The notes below the pieces were generated by a model, which had not been told where the DNA came from, did not search any database, and saw only the letters and a list, made by a program, of their open reading frames with translations. Made by a program: the position numbers and the translations under genes. Shown piece after piece: positions 44,885-53,828 of a stretch of 64,000 nucleotides of DNA (within the stretch, counting starts at the first letter, position 1; each line of letters opens with the position of its first letter). This DNA comes from Granulicella rosea. GTDB taxonomy: Bacteria > Acidobacteriota > Terriglobia > Terriglobales > Acidobacteriaceae. The stretch covers positions 372,001-436,000 of the forward strand of contig NZ_FZOU01000001.1 in the NCBI RefSeq assembly GCF_900188085.1. Direction: 5' to 3'.

Positions 44885-46081
44885 CTAAGCAGCCTGCCCC
44901 GCGCTGACGCCCGACGCCCAGGCCCACTGGAAGTTGTATCCGCCGAGCCAGCCGGTCACGTCGACCACCTCCCCGATGAAGAACAGCCCCGGCACGTTGC
45001 GCGCCTGCATGGTCTTCGCGTCGAGGTCCGCGGTGTCGACGCCGCCGGCGGTGACCTCCGCCTTCACGTAGCCTTCGGTGCCGGCGGGCGTCAGCTCCCA
45101 GGCGTGCAGGCGCTGTTCGAGCGTTGCGATCGAGGCATTGGTCCAGTCTTTCGTCAGGCCGGGAGGCGTATGCACGGCGAGCCAGCGCTCGGCCATGCGC
45201 GCGGGCAGGATCGTCCGCAGGGCAAGCAGCGCGGCGTTGGCGTCGCGGCGAGCCTTCGGCGCCAGCAGTGGCGCGAAGACCCGACTGTCGGGCGCGAGGT
45301 CGAGCGTCACCGGCTGGCCGGGCCGCCAGTAGGACGAGGCCTGCAGGATGACCGGGCCGCTCAGGCCTCGATGCGTGATGAGCATCTTCTCGCGGAAGGC
45401 CTGCGGTTTCTTTTGCCTGGCTGACGCCACGACCTCCGCCGACAGGCCGGAGAGATCGCACCACGCCTCGCGGTCCTGCGCGCTGAAGACCAGCGGGACG
45501 AGCCCCGGGCGGCACTCCACGATCTTCAACCCGAATTGCTGCGCGAGGTCGTAGCCGAAGCCGGTCGCGCCCATCTTCGGGATCGACAGGCCGCCGGTTG
45601 CGACGACCACCGACGCGGCGCGAATCTCCCCGGCGTTGGTCTCGACCACGAAACCGGGGCCGGTCTTCTGCACGTTGCGGATCGAGGTCGACATCTGCAG
45701 CTTCACGCCGGCCTCGGCGCACTCCTTCAGGAGCAGGTTCAGGATGTCGTGCGCACTGCGGTCGCAGAATAACTGGCCGAGCGTCTTCTCGTGATACGGA
45801 ATGCCGTGTTTTTCGACCAGCGCGATCATGTCAGCGGGGGTAAACCGCGCGAAGGCGGACTTCGCGAAGTGCGGGTTGGCCGAGAGATAGTTCTCCGGCC
45901 GCGCGTGCAGATTGGTGAAGTTGCAGCGTCCGCCGCCGGAGATGAGAATCTTTTTGCCGGGCTTGTCGGCGTGGTCGAGCACAAGAACGCGGCGTCCGCG
46001 ACGGCCTGATTCCATCGCGCACATCAGCCCGGCCGCGCCCGCGCCGAGGACCACTACGTCGAACTGTTGTGCGGAAGCCAC
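44885..46081 (-). CDS. HI0933/BaiN-family NAD(P)/FAD-dependent oxidoreductase
   Basis: 398 aa. The FAD motif VVVLGAGAAGLMCAMESGRRG opens the protein; KPGKKILISGGGRCNFTN is the family hallmark. A central HI0933 domain and a closing GEVVDVTGWLGGYNFQWAWASG complete it. The family includes flavoproteins of unclear substrate, sometimes acting on C-C double bonds of bile-acid-like compounds. It is divergent from the RlmI-like gene with a 33-nt gap, so their promoters overlap or face each other. Confidence 0.9.
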   Translation of the reverse strand: MASAQQFDVVVLGAGAAGLMCAMESGRRGRRVLVLDHADKPGKKILISGGGRCNFTNLHARPENYLSANPHFAKSAFARFTPADMIALVEKHGIPYHEKTLGQLFCDRSAHDILNLLLKECAEAGVKLQMSTSIRNVQKTGPGFVVETNAGEIRAASVVVATGGLSIPKMGATGFGYDLAQQFGLKIVECRPGLVPLVFSAQDREAWCDLSGLSAEVVASARQKKPQAFREKMLITHRGLSGPVILQASSYWRPGQPVTLDLAPDSRVFAPLLAPKARRDANAALLALRTILPARMAERWLAVHTPPGLTKDWTNASIATLEQRLHAWELTPAGTEGYVKAEVTAGGVDTADLDAKTMQARNVPGLFFIGEVVDVTGWLGGYNFQWAWASGVSAGQAA

Positions 46082-46114
46082 CGTATTCCATTATGGACGT
46101 GCGACCATGGAAGG

Positions 46115-47386
46115 ATGAACAGGAATACCGAACAGAGGCCGATCCGCATCGGCGCAGCACATCCGCAGGGTCCGGCGGCCGTCGTGACCCGCCGCGCAGC
46201 CGATCGCGCACGCACCAAGTTTGCATGGGTTTACCGGACGGACATCGAACAGATGCTGCCCGCCGAGGGCGAAAACACGATCGCTCCAGGCTCGCTCGTC
46301 ACCGTGCTGGACGCGCGCGGCATCCCGCTGGGCACGGCGCTTTACAGCTCTTCGTCGCAGATTACGCTGCGCATGGTCTCGGCCTCGGCCGGCGTGACAC
46401 GCGAGGCCTATCTGGCCACACTGCGCGAACGCGTGGCCGGCGCGGTCGCGCTGCGCGCATCGGTCTCGCCCCTTTCCGACGCGGACAACGCGCACCGGCT
46501 GCTGTTCTCCGAGGCCGACGGCACGCCCGGCATCATCGCCGACCGGTACAACGACCTCGTCATCCTGCAGCTTCTGACGCAGGGTACCGCGCAGGACGAT
46601 GTGCGCGCCGTGCTGGCCGAGGGCTTCCGCCTGCACGGTATCTCGACCATCGTCGAGCGGCCCGACCCGAAGATTCGCGAGCTCGAAGAGCTGGGCCCGT
46701 CGCCCACCGAGCCGCTGTTTTCGGATAGCACCGAGGCCAAGCTGGCGACGCAGTTCACCATCAACGGACTGACCTTCCACTACGACGCGACGAGCGGACA
46801 GAAGACCGGCGCCTTCCTGGACCAGCGTCTGAACTACGCGGCAGCGGCTCGCTACGCGCATGGCCGGGCGCTCGACATCTGCACCTACCAGGGCGGATTC
46901 GCGCTGCACATGGCGCAGGTCTGCGAGCGCGTGACGGGCGTGGACGCCAGCCGGCTGGCGCTGGCCGTTGCCGACCGGAATCTCGAGGCCAACCCGAGCC
47001 TGAAGGCCAAGGTGAACTGGATCGAGGCCGACGCCTTCGACCTGCTGCGCGAGTACGAAAAGGGCGGCCAGCTCTACGACACGATCGTGCTCGACCCGCC
47101 GGCGTTCGCGAAGAGCAAGCGTGCGATGGAGGGCGCCGTGCGCGGCTACAAGGAGATGAACCTGCGCGCGATGAAGATGCTGAAGCCGGGCGGCACGCTG
47201 GTGACCTGCTCGTGCTCGCACCACATCTCGCTGGCGGAGTTCACCGAGGTCGTCGCCTCGGCCGCGGCCGACAGCCACAAACGCGTGCAGCTACTCGAAA
47301 CGCGCGGCGCGGCGCCGGATCACCCTGCCGTGCTGACGCTGCCGGAGTCCAGCTACCTGAAGTGCCTGATCGCGAGGGTCGGGTAG
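46115..47386 (+). CDS. RlmI-type rRNA (cytosine-5) methyltransferase
   Basis: 423 aa. An N-terminal PUA domain (IAPGSLVTVLDARGIPLGTALYSSSSQI), then a class I methyltransferase with LDICTYQGGFALHMA, GVDASRLALAVA and IVLDPPAFAKSK, and a final TCSCSHHIS. This is the PUA-plus-methyltransferase order of RlmI, which methylates C1962 of 23S rRNA. The ATG at 46115 has GGAAGG touching it; the GTG at 46183 would start at the PUA domain itself. A REP cluster follows two bases after the stop. Confidence 0.88.
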   Translation: MNRNTEQRPIRIGAAHPQGPAAVVTRRAADRARTKFAWVYRTDIEQMLPAEGENTIAPGSLVTVLDARGIPLGTALYSSSSQITLRMVSASAGVTREAYLATLRERVAGAVALRASVSPLSDADNAHRLLFSEADGTPGIIADRYNDLVILQLLTQGTAQDDVRAVLAEGFRLHGISTIVERPDPKIRELEELGPSPTEPLFSDSTEAKLATQFTINGLTFHYDATSGQKTGAFLDQRLNYAAAARYAHGRALDICTYQGGFALHMAQVCERVTGVDASRLALAVADRNLEANPSLKAKVNWIEADAFDLLREYEKGGQLYDTIVLDPPAFAKSKRAMEGAVRGYKEMNLRAMKMLKPGGTLVTCSCSHHISLAEFTEVVASAAADSHKRVQLLETRGAAPDHPAVLTLPESSYLKCLIARVG

Positions 47387-47387
47387 G

Positions 47388-47493
47388 TTAAGGGCACGGC
47401 TTCAGCCGTGCCACTCTCAGCCGCAATCGAACGGCGGCTGAAGCCGGATACATGGCCAGGATAAGATGGCATGGCTGAAGCCATGCCCTTAGC
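47388..47493. repeat. REP cluster, GGCACGGCTTCAGCC type (family 2)
   Basis: The outer arms TTAAGGGCACGGCTTCAGCC and GGCATGGCTGAAGCCATGCCCTTA (in part) pair, enclosing degenerate CAGCCGCAATCGAACGGCGGCTG. It sits between the RlmI stop and the start of the small membrane protein. Confidence 0.82.
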
Positions 47494-47499
47494 AAAGCC

Positions 47500-48051
47500 G
47501 TGACTTATGCTGTGAATAGGATGCCCATGCAGCCAAACTCCAGCTCCGAAGCCACCCGCCTGCTGCGCCGCATACGCCGCTGGATCGCCGTCTTCATCGT
47601 CGGGCTGGTGCTGAGCGGAGTCACCGCCTTCCCGCTGGTGTGGGAGACGGGCCTGCTGGTTCAGTGGTGTCCAACGTGGGCGCCGGCGGCGATGCAGTCG
47701 TGGCTCGCCCATGTTCATGAGGCGCTCGTCGTCACCGGCGAGCGCTATCCGTTCCTCGCCTACGGGACGGACTGGCTCGCCTTCGCCCACCTCGTCATCG
47801 CGCTGGTCTTCGTCGGGCCGTGGCGAGACCCGGTAAGGAATAAGTGGGTGATCCAGTTCGGCCTGCTGGCCTGCCTGGGCGTGCTGCCGCTGGCCCTGAT
47901 CGCCGGGCCGCTCCGTGGGATACCGCTGTTCTGGCGGCTGGGGGATTGCTGCTTCGGGGTGTTGGGGGCTTTGCCGCTTTGGCTTACGTTGCGCTGGATC
48001 GGGCGTCTGGAAGGTATGACCGCGCAGATCGAGTATAGCCGAAAGCGATGA
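47500..48051 (+). CDS. Integral membrane hypothetical protein, 183 aa
   Basis: Four to five hydrophobic segments (WIAVFIVGLVLSGVTAFPLVW, WLAFAHLVIALVFVG, LLACLGVLPLALIAGPL, LGALPLWLTLRWIG). No family recognised. The GTG at 47500 or ATG at 47521 (after MTYAVNR) may be the start; RBS is weak for both. DinB starts 22 nt after its stop, so it may be in the same transcript. Members of this pattern are small inner-membrane proteins of unknown function. Confidence 0.7.
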   Translation: MTYAVNRMPMQPNSSSEATRLLRRIRRWIAVFIVGLVLSGVTAFPLVWETGLLVQWCPTWAPAAMQSWLAHVHEALVVTGERYPFLAYGTDWLAFAHLVIALVFVGPWRDPVRNKWVIQFGLLACLGVLPLALIAGPLRGIPLFWRLGDCCFGVLGALPLWLTLRWIGRLEGMTAQIEYSRKR

Positions 48052-48072
48052 AAAAGCGAATATAATTGCACC

Positions 48073-49392
48073 ATGGAGCCCGCACTCCAACCCGACTTCT
48101 TCGCCTTCCTGCACATCGACCTGAACAGTTTCTTCGCTTCGGTCGAGCAGCAGATTCACCCCGAGTACCGGGGCAAGCCGGTTGGCGTCTGCGGCACGAT
48201 GGCCGACACCGGGGCGCTTATCGCCGCCAGCTACGAGGCCAAGGCGCTCGGCATCAAGACCCTCACCAAGGTAGGTGAGGCGAAACGGCTGTGCCCCGAC
48301 ATCATCCTCGTCGACGGCTCGCACTCGGTCTACTCCGAGTATTCGCACAAGATCGCCGAGGCGGTGGAGCGCTGCTGCCCGGTCGCGCACACGCCGTCGA
48401 TCGATGAGATGGTCTGCGAGCTGATGGGGCGCGAACGCGAGCTGCCGCGTGCGCGGAAGATCGCGCTCGAGATCAAGCAGGCCATCAAGGACGATGTGGG
48501 CGAGACGCTCAACTGCTCGATCGGCATGGCGCCGAACCGCTATCTGGCCAAGATCGCCAGCGACATGCAGAAGCCGGACGGGCTGATCGGGCTGCTACCG
48601 TCGCAGTTGCCGCGGGCCATCGCACACCTCGACCTGCGCGACCTGCCGGGCGTGGGCGCGCGCACCGAAGAGCGGCTGAAGGCGAAGGGCATCACGACCA
48701 TGCAGCAGTTGCTGGACCTCGACCGCAACGGCATGCATGCGCTGTGGGAGTCGGTGTGGGGCGACCGCCTGTACCACTGGCTGCGCGGGGCGGACTCGGG
48801 CGACGACGGCGCGCCGGTGGCAAGCGGCGTGCAGAAGTCGCTGGGCCACTCGCACGTGCTGGGGCCGGAGTTTCGCAACGACGAGGGCGCCTGGGCGATC
48901 GCGCACAAGTTGCTGCACAAGGCCAGCATGCGGCTGCGGATGGAGAAGTTCTACACGCCGGTCATGTCCGTGACGATCAAGTACGCGCTGAGCCGCGAAC
49001 AGCAGGGCCGCGTGAAGACGAAGAAGCATTCGAGCGGCATCAACAGCACGGGCTGGGCGATGGAGGCGCGCTTTCCCGACTGCCAGGACACGCTCAGCCT
49101 GCTGGCCGTGCTGCGCAACCTGTGGAAGCAGCGGCCGCGCGGGCCGGAGTATGAGCGGCCGTTCTTCGTCGGGGTAACGCTGCGCGAACTGATCCCCGAG
49201 GCCGACCACCAGGCCTCGCTCTTCGGCGACGTGGACAACCGCGCCGCGCTCTCGGCCACGATGGACAAGCTGAACCTGAAGTTTGGCCATACGACGCTGC
49301 ACTTCGCCGGCATGCTGCCCGCGCGCGAGGCCGCGCCGACGCGCATCGCGTTCACGCAGATTCCGGTGCAGTACGGCGTGGAGTATATGTAA
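48073..49392 (+). CDS. dinB: DNA polymerase IV (DinB)
   Basis: 439 aa Y-family polymerase. Palm/finger motifs FLHIDLNSFFASVEQQIHPEYRGKPVGV, YEAKALGIKTLTKVGEAKRL and SIDEMVCEL carry the catalytic Asp/Glu. The helix-hairpin-helix DLPGVGARTEERLKAKGI follows, then the little finger. It copies past damaged DNA with low fidelity. It is longer than the usual 350 aa, with an extended C-terminal region to residue 439. No umuD or imuAB partners are adjacent. Confidence 0.92.
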   Translation: MEPALQPDFFAFLHIDLNSFFASVEQQIHPEYRGKPVGVCGTMADTGALIAASYEAKALGIKTLTKVGEAKRLCPDIILVDGSHSVYSEYSHKIAEAVERCCPVAHTPSIDEMVCELMGRERELPRARKIALEIKQAIKDDVGETLNCSIGMAPNRYLAKIASDMQKPDGLIGLLPSQLPRAIAHLDLRDLPGVGARTEERLKAKGITTMQQLLDLDRNGMHALWESVWGDRLYHWLRGADSGDDGAPVASGVQKSLGHSHVLGPEFRNDEGAWAIAHKLLHKASMRLRMEKFYTPVMSVTIKYALSREQQGRVKTKKHSSGINSTGWAMEARFPDCQDTLSLLAVLRNLWKQRPRGPEYERPFFVGVTLRELIPEADHQASLFGDVDNRAALSATMDKLNLKFGHTTLHFAGMLPAREAAPTRIAFTQIPVQYGVEYM

Positions 49393-49437
49393 CGCGATTC
49401 AGTCGATCGACTCGTCGGCTTCGATAGGATAGAGACC

Positions 49438-49842
49438 ATGAAAGGGTTTGCCATTCTCGCGGTGGTGATGATCGTCTTCATTCGCCTTATCGCGCGATAT
49501 GGGTCGATGTCCGATGTCAGTGTTGGCCCACTAAAGCGATCGATTCGCCGTGCGAAGAAGCGGATACGGCCTCTTCTGAACTCTCGCTTCCCGAACATCA
49601 ACGTTTCCAGCTTCGGAGCAATCGAGATCGACCCGCAATACCTATGTCTCTGCATCGACACAACGACCGATGCCGAGAAGGATACTCTTCAGCACGACAC
49701 TGACTTGTTGGAGCAAATGCGGCAAGAGTTTGTCGATGCTGGTTATCCCGCCGACAGTGTGCCTCTGATCGCATTCAGCATTGAATCCCAGGAGACCGTC
49801 GACCGCGACTTCGGCGGTAGTTGGTGGACTGCGCGCAAGTAG
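49438..49842 (+). CDS. Small hypothetical protein with one N-terminal membrane segment
   Basis: 134 aa. A hydrophobic first helix (MKGFAILAVVMIVFIRLIARYG) acts as anchor or signal, then a basic stretch KRSIRRAKKRIRPLL and a soluble domain with many Asp/Glu (CIDTTTDAEKDTLQHDTDLL) and a conserved-looking end SIESQETVDRDFGGSWW. The codon usage is somewhat more AT-rich than in neighbours. I cannot name a family; an immunity or stress protein is only a guess. Confidence 0.65.
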   Translation: MKGFAILAVVMIVFIRLIARYGSMSDVSVGPLKRSIRRAKKRIRPLLNSRFPNINVSSFGAIEIDPQYLCLCIDTTTDAEKDTLQHDTDLLEQMRQEFVDAGYPADSVPLIAFSIESQETVDRDFGGSWWTARK

Positions 49843-49850
49843 CCACCACA

Positions 49851-49862
49851 TGACAACTGTCA
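49851..49862. promoter_or_regulatory. Candidate operator upstream of the ABC/two-component operon
   Basis: TGACAACTGTCA is a near-perfect palindrome (TGACA / TGTCA arms) about 90 bases before the ABC ATPase start; a further CTGACAAG lies 20 bases on. LuxR-type response regulators of DesR/LiaR kind bind such sites, so this may be the target of the regulator at 53176. That link is inference. Confidence 0.45.
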
Positions 49863-49948
49863 CCGCCGAATCCTGACAAGCCGCACTGCCGCCGGCGCGC
49901 GCAAAGCCCGATGCTTTCCATAGACGAAGCAAACGAGGTCGAGCCGCC

Positions 49949-50878
49949 ATGCACACCGCCGAGCTGCAAGCCACACCCATCGCCCCCCACGAGCAAGCCG
50001 CCGAAGCGGTCGCCACTCTGACGAGCGTCACCAAGAGCTACGGCCCGGTCCAGGCGCTCGACGGCCTGAACCTGACGCTGCGCAAGGGCGAGATCGTCGC
50101 GCTGCTGGGGCCGAACGGCGCGGGAAAATCAACCGCGGTGCGCCTGCTGCTGGGGCTCTGCGCGCCCACCACGGGCGAGGCCCGCATCTTCGGCCGCGAC
50201 CCGCGCGAGGCCTTGGCGCGCGAGCGCATCGGCGCCATGCTGCAGGTCGCCGCGCTGCCCCGCACGCTGAAGGTGAAGGAGCACATCGACCTCTTCCGCA
50301 GCTACTACCCGGCGCCGCTGCCGGCCGCCGAGGTGGTGCGGATCGCGCAGCTCGAAGGCATCGAGAACCGGCTGTTCGAGGCGCTCAGCGGAGGCCAGCA
50401 GCAACGCCTGCTTTTCGGCCTCGCGCTGTGCGGCAACCCCGACCTCGTCTTTCTGGACGAGCCGACCGTGGGCATGGATATCGAGGCGCGGCGCGGGCTG
50501 TGGATCCAGATCCGGGCGCTCGCCGCGCAGGGCAAAACCGTGTTGCTGACCACGCACTACCTCGAAGAGGCCGACGCGCTCGCGCACCGGATCGTGGTCG
50601 TGAACAAAGGCCGCGTGGTCAGCGAAGGCACGCCCGCGGAGATCAAGAGCCGCGGCGCGGGACGCCTCATCCGCTGCCGCACCGCGCTGCGGCCGGAGCT
50701 GCTGCGCACCTTGTCCACCGTGACCTCCGCCGAGGTCGCCGACGGCCTGACGACGGTGATGGCCGCCAGCCCGGAGACGGCATTGCGCGAGATGTTCGCG
50801 CTCGATCGCGAGCTTCATAGTCTTGAAGTCGTCAGCCCGGGGCTGGAAGATGCGTTTCTGGCCATCACTGGTTCTTGA
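49949..50878 (+). CDS. ABC transporter ATP-binding protein
   Basis: 309 aa. Walker A LLGPNGAGKSTA, the signature LSGGQQQRL, and Walker B PDLVFLDEPTVGMD are intact, with the switch His in TTHYLEEADAL. The C-terminal 70 residues resemble the accessory domain of ABC-2 ATPases that export drugs or lipids. It pairs with the membrane protein at 51190; a ~310-nt gap with two repeat insertions separates them. Confidence 0.92.
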   Translation: MHTAELQATPIAPHEQAAEAVATLTSVTKSYGPVQALDGLNLTLRKGEIVALLGPNGAGKSTAVRLLLGLCAPTTGEARIFGRDPREALARERIGAMLQVAALPRTLKVKEHIDLFRSYYPAPLPAAEVVRIAQLEGIENRLFEALSGGQQQRLLFGLALCGNPDLVFLDEPTVGMDIEARRGLWIQIRALAAQGKTVLLTTHYLEEADALAHRIVVVNKGRVVSEGTPAEIKSRGAGRLIRCRTALRPELLRTLSTVTSAEVADGLTTVMAASPETALREMFALDRELHSLEVVSPGLEDAFLAITGS

Positions 50879-50904
50879 CGTTTTCTATCCTACTTGCAAA
50901 AACG

Positions 50905-50933
50905 CTTGTCATCCTGAGCGGAGCGAAGGACCC
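50905..50933. repeat. TGTCATCCTGAG-family half-element inside the ABC operon
   Basis: CTTGTCATCCTGAGCGGAGC and GAAGGACC form a left arm with no partner. It lies just after the ABC ATPase stop, between two genes that must work together. Confidence 0.75.
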
Positions 50934-51052
50934 TCTACAAAGCCAAATCGAGCGGACTGGATAGAAGATCGGTAACCGTCTGGACCCCCCGTATTGGCAC
51001 TTCTCTTCCTCGCTAGCGCGCTCGTCCGATGACCTCGAAACAAAAGCAAGAG

Positions 51053-51121
51053 CGTGCCTCAGCGGCTAAAGCCGTATTGCAAATGCAGATTTAACGGCAC
51101 GGCTGAAGCCGTACCCTTAAG
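51053..51121. repeat. REP elements of family 2 inside the ABC operon
   Basis: GCCTCAGCGGCTAAAGCC and GGCACGGCTGAAGCCGTACCC are two half-hairpins of the GGCTTCAGCC family. They lie in the spacer between ABC ATPase and permease and probably inserted into an existing operon. Confidence 0.7.
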
Positions 51122-51189
51122 CAAACCCCGGTATCCACGGAACAAGGCAATTTGCGATTTGTAACACCGCAAGTTACAAGGAGATCGAA

Positions 51190-52005
51190 ATGGCAACCAC
51201 CGCAGTTACATACTCGCTCCAGCCCCAAACGAAGCGGCCTCTCGCACGCACCGTCGCCATCTTCGCGAAGGAGACGAAGTATGAGTTTCTCAAGCTGCTG
51301 CGTGCGCGTTCCTTCTCGGTCTCTACCATCGGCTTCCCGGTCATGTTCTATTGCCTCTTCGGCATCGTGAACAAGCACGCCTACTCGGGCGCGGTGCATC
51401 TGGCGAAGTACGAGCTGGCCGGCTACGCCTGCTTCGGGCTGATCGGTTCGGCGCTCTTCGGCGTGGGTGTGGGCATGGCGAACGAGCGCATGCAGGGCTG
51501 GCTGGAGTTGAAGCAGGCCAGCCCCATGCCGGCGCCGGCGTATCTCTTCGCCAAGGCCGCGACGGCGATGGCCTTCGGTGTCCTTATCCTCTCGATCCTC
51601 TGCGCGCTGGGCATGCTCTTCGGCGACGTCACGCTCTCGGTCACCGAGTTTGCGCGCATGCTCCTGACCACGCTGCTCGGCTCGATTCCCTTCGCGGCCA
51701 TGGGCATGCTGCTGGGGCTGACCATGCCTTCGAGCGCGGCCATCGGCATCGTGAATCTCATCTACCTGCCGCTGTCTTATGCCTCCGGCCTCTGGATTCC
51801 GCTGCGCCTGCTGCCGCACTGGGTGCAGAAGATCGCGCCGTGGTCGCCCATGTATCACCTGACGCAACTGATGCAGAACAGCTTCGGCCAGGGCTATACC
51901 GAAGCCGGTTCGATGGCCGGTCATGCCGCATGGCTCGCGGTCTTCACGCTGGTCATGCTGGGCGGCGGATGGGCCGTCTTTCAGCGGGCGGAGAAGAATG
52001 CGTAG
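51190..52005 (+). CDS. ABC-2 type permease
   Basis: 271 aa with about six membrane segments (ARSFSVSTIGFPVMFYCLFG, LAGYACFGLIGSALFGVGVG, MAFGVLILSILCALGML, LLTTLLGSIPFAAMGML, IGIVNLIYLPLSYASGLW, AWLAVFTLVMLGGGWAV). Together with the ATPase it forms an exporter, possibly for lipids, peptides or antibiotics. AAGGAG lies about five bases before the ATG. Its stop TAG is inside ATGCGTAG and overlaps the start of the sensor kinase. Confidence 0.9.
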   Translation: MATTAVTYSLQPQTKRPLARTVAIFAKETKYEFLKLLRARSFSVSTIGFPVMFYCLFGIVNKHAYSGAVHLAKYELAGYACFGLIGSALFGVGVGMANERMQGWLELKQASPMPAPAYLFAKAATAMAFGVLILSILCALGMLFGDVTLSVTEFARMLLTTLLGSIPFAAMGMLLGLTMPSSAAIGIVNLIYLPLSYASGLWIPLRLLPHWVQKIAPWSPMYHLTQLMQNSFGQGYTEAGSMAGHAAWLAVFTLVMLGGGWAVFQRAEKNA

Positions 52006-53176
52006 CGGCGGCGTTACACTGGCTGCGGAGCGGGAAGACGCCATGACAAGAGCGATGAGCGGTTGCGAGCCGGCACGGAAGAAGAGCAGATTCATCCGGC
52101 ATGACGGCGCCAGCTACATGTGGCTGGGGTACTCGGTCTTTTACTTCGTCGAGCCCATCATGCGGCATGACGGGCGGTTCTGGCTGCAGTGCATGGGCGT
52201 CTATGCGATCTTTCTCGCGTTGTATGTCGCCTATGTGGAGGTGGAGAACGACCGCGTACGGCTCGCTCTGCTGGCGGGCATGTTCGCGCTGGGCGTGGCG
52301 ATGACGCCGGTCAATGACGGCGCCATCTCGTTCATGTTTTACACCGCGGCGATGCTGCCCTTCAGCCGGGTTCCCGTGCCGGTCGTCTTCGGTCTAATCC
52401 TGGCCGACAGCGCGGTGCTGATTGCGATGGGCGGCGTGCTGCACCATCGCTATATGTCGTTCAGCCTGAGCGCGTTCATGATGATCGTGGTGGGCGGCGG
52501 GAACATCATGCTGGCGCAGCAGCGACGCGCCGGCATGGCGCTGAACGCCGCGCAGGAAGAGAACGCCGCGCTGGCCGCGGTCGCCGAACGCGAACGCATC
52601 GCGCGCGACCTGCACGATGTGCTGGGCCATACGCTGAGCGTCATCGTGCTGAAGGCCGAGCTGGCCGGGCGCCTGATGGGCATCGACGACGCGCGCGCGA
52701 AGGCCGAGATCGACGACGTGGAACGCACGGCGCGCACCGCGCTCGCCGAGGTGCGCGAGGCCATCGGCGGCTATCGCACGCGCGGTCTTTCGGCCGAGGT
52801 GGAGCAGGCGCGGCGCACGCTCGACGCCGCCGGCGTGCGCCTGCTGTGCGAGACGCAGCCGCCCACGCTTCGTCCGAACGACGAGACCGTGCTCTCGCTC
52901 GCCGTGCGCGAGGCCGTCACCAACATCGTTCGCCACGCCCATGCGACGCGCTGCACGATGCAGTTCCAAACGACCGGGGACGGTTACAATCTGCTGCTGG
53001 TCGAAGACGACGGCAACAACATGAGCGGGCGCGAGGGCAACGGCCTGCGCGGCATGCGCGAACGGGTGCAGGCGCTTGGCGGCCGCTTCCGCGTCGAACG
53101 CGACCGCGGGACGCGGCTGGTGATCGAGCTGCCGGCGTTCCAGGTGGGTGAAGCGTTCCAGGTGGGTGAAGGTTGA
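51998..53176 (+). CDS. DesK-like sensor histidine kinase (HisKA_3)
   Basis: 392 aa. A membrane part of four to five helices (residues ~45-165) is followed by the dimerisation helix RERIARDLHDVLGHTLSVIV with phospho-acceptor His206 and a short ATPase domain (REAVTNIVRHAHATRC, GNGLRGMRERVQALGG). This is the DesK/LiaS/NarX-like family that reads membrane state. The ATG at 51998 overlaps the permease stop (ATGCGTAG), which signals translational coupling. The tail repeats a seven-residue unit (FQVGEA FQVGEG), a small in-frame duplication. Linked response regulator follows with a one-base overlap. Confidence 0.92.
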   Translation: MRSGGVTLAAEREDAMTRAMSGCEPARKKSRFIRHDGASYMWLGYSVFYFVEPIMRHDGRFWLQCMGVYAIFLALYVAYVEVENDRVRLALLAGMFALGVAMTPVNDGAISFMFYTAAMLPFSRVPVPVVFGLILADSAVLIAMGGVLHHRYMSFSLSAFMMIVVGGGNIMLAQQRRAGMALNAAQEENAALAAVAERERIARDLHDVLGHTLSVIVLKAELAGRLMGIDDARAKAEIDDVERTARTALAEVREAIGGYRTRGLSAEVEQARRTLDAAGVRLLCETQPPTLRPNDETVLSLAVREAVTNIVRHAHATRCTMQFQTTGDGYNLLLVEDDGNNMSGREGNGLRGMRERVQALGGRFRVERDRGTRLVIELPAFQVGEAFQVGEG

Positions 53177-53805
53177 TGGCCGCAACCACAGCAACGAACA
53201 GGATTCGCGTGGTGCTCGCCGAGGACCAGGCCATGGTGCTGGGCGCGCTGGCCGCGCTGCTGGAGCTCGAGCGCGACATCGAGGTCGTCGCGCGCGCCGC
53301 CACCGGACGCCAGGCGCTGACCGCGGTGGCGAAGTTCACGCCCGACGTGCTGGTAACCGATATCGAGATGCCCGAGATGACGGGGCTCGAGGTCGCCACG
53401 GCGCTGAAGACCAGTCACCCCGGCGTGCGCACCGTCATCCTCACGACCTTTGCGCGCCCCGGCTATCTGCGCCGCGCCATGGACGCCGGCGCGCGCGGCT
53501 ACCTGCTGAAGGATCGACCCTCCGCCGAGCTGGCCGACGCGGTCCGCCGCGTCCACAGCGGTCTGCGCGTGGTCGACCCGGGTCTTGCGACCGAGGCATG
53601 GAACGCCGAGGACGATCCCCTGACCGACCGCGAACGCCAGATCCTGCAGCGGGCGGGCGACGGCCGCACGAGCGGCGAGATCGCCTCCGAGCTGCGGCTC
53701 TCGGAGGGCACGGTGCGCAACTATCTTTCGGAGGCGATCGCAAAGCTCGGCGCCTCAAACCGCGTCGACGCCGCGCGCATCGCACGCTCGAAGGGCTGGC
53801 TGTAG
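53176..53805 (+). CDS. NarL/FixJ (LuxR-type) response regulator, DesR-like
   Basis: 209 aa. The receiver domain has the phospho-acceptor Asp62 in LVTDIEMPEM and the Lys of YLLKDRPS. A LuxR-type HTH fills residues ~145-205 (LTDRERQILQRAGDGRTSGEIASELRLSEGTVRNYLSEAI). The start ATG shares its A with the stop of the kinase (TGATG). Kinase and regulator form a complete two-component system, very likely governing the ABC exporter upstream. Confidence 0.95.
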   Translation: MAATTATNRIRVVLAEDQAMVLGALAALLELERDIEVVARAATGRQALTAVAKFTPDVLVTDIEMPEMTGLEVATALKTSHPGVRTVILTTFARPGYLRRAMDAGARGYLLKDRPSAELADAVRRVHSGLRVVDPGLATEAWNAEDDPLTDRERQILQRAGDGRTSGEIASELRLSEGTVRNYLSEAIAKLGASNRVDAARIARSKGWL

Positions 53806-53828
53806 TTTGTGCGGTCGTGAAGCAGCCC

